Source of the DNA: Actinomycetota bacterium
GTDB taxonomy: Bacteria > Actinomycetota > Thermoleophilia > Gaiellales > Gaiellaceae
Length of the DNA: 7,640 bases
Direction: 5' to 3'
Assembly: GCA_005885565.1 (NCBI GenBank)
Contig: VAXK01000014.1
Span: 1 to 7,640, forward strand
Position 1 is the stretch's first letter. Every line of letters starts with the position of its first letter. Shown here piece after piece: positions 6,249 to 7,640 of this stretch. A program made the position numbers and the translations under genes. Below the pieces are notes generated by a model, which did no database searches, was not told the DNA's origin, and saw only the letters and a list, made by a program, of their open reading frames with translations.

Positions 6249-7610
6249 GTGCGCCGTGTCGCCCTCTTGCTCGCGCTTCCGATGGCGCTCGCCGCCCCGA
6301 GCGCGTCCGCGCGCGAGCAGTCCGGGTGCGCCCAGATGAGCGCCGCGAAGGGCCCTGCGCCCTTCGCCGTCTCGTTCACGGCGTCCTGCGCGGCGGCGGC
6401 GTACCACTGGGACTTCGGTGACGGTGCGGCGGCGGATGGAGCGACGGCGAGCCACACGTTCGGCCCCGGACGCTTCGCCGTCACGCTCACCGTCACGCAG
6501 CCGGACGGATCGACGACCACCGAGCGGATCTCGATCGACTCGCTCGGCCTCGCGCTCTCGGCCCGTCGTGCGGGCCGCTACGGCATGCCGGTCCTCTTCC
6601 GCGGGCAGCTCGTCCCGACGGAGAAGGGCCGCGTGCGCCTGTACCGCGGCACGCGCTTCGTCGGCTCGGCGCCGGTCAGGGCGAACGGGAGCTTCCGCCT
6701 GCGGCCGCGGCTCGTCTCGCCTGGCCCGTGGCAGGCGCGGTTCCAGGGCGCCGCGTCGCCGCCCGTCTCGGTGCTCGTCCGCCCACGGCTCGTCGCCCGC
6801 TTCGACGGCTCGGGAGCGGTTGGCACGCCGCTCGCCGTCGTCGCGCGGCTCGTCCCCGCCGGCGCCGGAGAGGTGACCGTGCGGATCTGGAAGAACGGGA
6901 CGCTACGGGTCTCGCGCACCTACCCGCACGGAGCGCGGATCGTGCTCGACACGACGCACGCGAACGCCTACCGCGTCGCCGTGACCTCGGTCCCGCGACC
7001 TGGCTTCGCCCGCGCCGGCCGCGTCCTCTCGACCCGGCTCTTCCTGCCGACGCTGCGCCCAGGCGCGAGCGGCCCGACCGTCGCCCGTCTCGTCTCGACG
7101 CTCGCCTCGCTCCACTACGCCGTGCGACGCACGGGGACCTTCGGCGCCGAGCTCGTCGACAGCCTCTACGCCTTCCAGAAGGTGCAGGGCCTGCCGCGCA
7201 CCGGGGTCGCCGACGCGGCGACGTGGCGCGCGCTCGCACATCCGCGCCTCGCGCGACCCCGCTACGCGAGCCCGGCCGACCACCTCGAGGTCGACAAGGG
7301 CCACCAGGTGCTCTACGTCGTCCGCGGCGGCCGCCTCGCGCTCGTCGTCCCGGTCTCGACGGCCGGGATCCCCGGCTACTTCACGCCGGTCGGCCGCTTC
7401 GCGATCTACCGCAAGGTCGTGGGCTTCGACGCCAGCCCGCTCGGCACGCTCTTCGACCCGATGTACTTCACCGGCGGCTACGCGGTGCACGGCAACCCGT
7501 CGGTGCCGCCCTATCCGGCGAGCCACGGCTGCGTCCGCGTGCCGATGTGGGTCGCCGGCTACCTGTTCTCGACGAACTCCTACGGCGAGACCGTCTACGT
7601 CTACGGGTAG
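6249..7610 (+). CDS. Secreted L,D-transpeptidase with PKD, beta repeats, peptidoglycan-binding and YkuD domains
   Basis: The product is a 453-residue exported enzyme that would form 3-3 peptidoglycan cross-links or attach proteins to the wall by a cysteine acyl-enzyme. A signal peptide is clear: basic MRR, hydrophobic VALLLALPMALAA, probable cleavage after SASA (about residue 21). Residues about 31-97 form a PKD-like domain with YHWDFGDG (52-59) and ASHTFGPGRFAVTLTV (67-82); Cys27 and Cys47 could pair. Two beta-rich segments follow (about 102-180 and 182-268). PG_binding_1 spans about 270-330 (LRPGASGPTVARL, then YAFQKVQGLPRTGVAD, then ATW). The YkuD catalytic domain spans about 345-453: HLEVDKGHQVLYVV, STAGIPGYFTPVGRF, YAVHGNP (His414) and SHGCVRVP (425-432) with nucleophile Cys428. 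GTG 6249 fits the signal peptide; ATG 6238 is out of frame. The gene starts 34 bases after the CPBP gene. Confidence 0.95.
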   Translation: MRRVALLLALPMALAAPSASAREQSGCAQMSAAKGPAPFAVSFTASCAAAAYHWDFGDGAAADGATASHTFGPGRFAVTLTVTQPDGSTTTERISIDSLGLALSARRAGRYGMPVLFRGQLVPTEKGRVRLYRGTRFVGSAPVRANGSFRLRPRLVSPGPWQARFQGAASPPVSVLVRPRLVARFDGSGAVGTPLAVVARLVPAGAGEVTVRIWKNGTLRVSRTYPHGARIVLDTTHANAYRVAVTSVPRPGFARAGRVLSTRLFLPTLRPGASGPTVARLVSTLASLHYAVRRTGTFGAELVDSLYAFQKVQGLPRTGVADAATWRALAHPRLARPRYASPADHLEVDKGHQVLYVVRGGRLALVVPVSTAGIPGYFTPVGRFAIYRKVVGFDASPLGTLFDPMYFTGGYAVHGNPSVPPYPASHGCVRVPMWVAGYLFSTNSYGETVYVYG

Positions 7611-7640
7611 CGGACAAGATCCTCAGATCCGGCAGCTCCG

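Noticed and set aside
5066..6520. Minus-strand 484-residue open frame opposite the HAD, CPBP and L,D-transpeptidase genes
   Set aside because: It crosses three well-supported genes and has no coherent domain; typical shadow frame of GC-rich DNA.
6903..7526. Minus-strand 207-residue open frame opposite the L,D-transpeptidase
   Set aside because: Highly charged, no motif, and fully antisense to the peptidoglycan-binding and YkuD catalytic domains.
7611..7640. Possible terminator or repeat after the L,D-transpeptidase (CGGA...TCCG, GATC CTCA GATC)
   Set aside because: The complementary arms are only about 4 bases and there is no T-run before the window ends, so a terminator cannot be supported.

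Overview
The window is chromosomal DNA of very high GC (about 70% or more by eye). It is densely packed, with GTG starts common, stops shared or overlapping between neighbours, and intergenic gaps of 0-34 bases. The gene content (DUF2079 membrane protein, DUF2203 protein, bacterial PIG-V-like mannosyltransferase, class A penicillin-binding protein, L,D-transpeptidase with a PKD domain) and the TANNNT-type -10 boxes next to start codons suggest an actinobacterium, perhaps a deep-branching one such as Thermoleophilia. The phylum is a reasonable inference. The class is a guess.

Layout. (1) 1-399, + strand: the 3' end of a DUF2079-type membrane protein gene, which converges on the next gene with a shared CTAG stop. 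(2) 396-3644, - strand: an apparent three-gene operon read right to left. It holds a small DUF2203 protein, a small MscS-type mechanosensitive channel and a bifunctional class A penicillin-binding protein; the last two are joined by a GTGA stop/start overlap. (3) 3645-3663: a 19-bp divergent gap holding what looks like one pair of overlapping -10 boxes serving both directions. (4) 3664-7610, + strand: a GT-C type (PIG-V-like) mannosyltransferase, a HAD hydrolase and a CPBP-family membrane protease with overlapping ends. After a 34-bp gap comes a secreted L,D-transpeptidase with PKD, two beta-rich repeats, a peptidoglycan-binding domain and a YkuD catalytic domain. The last 30 bases hold nothing recognisable.

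Common theme. Nearly everything acts at the cell envelope. The penicillin-binding protein polymerises glycan strands and makes 4-3 cross-links. The L,D-transpeptidase would make 3-3 cross-links or anchor proteins. The channel relieves turgor, the mannosyltransferase probably glycosylates a lipid-linked or exported acceptor, and the CPBP protein is an intramembrane protease. The HAD enzyme and the DUF2203 protein have no assigned partners. I see no RNA genes, mobile elements, CRISPR arrays or phage genes, and no clear evidence of a wholly new system. The most unusual points are the compact divergent promoter, the leaderless-looking starts, and the shared stops.
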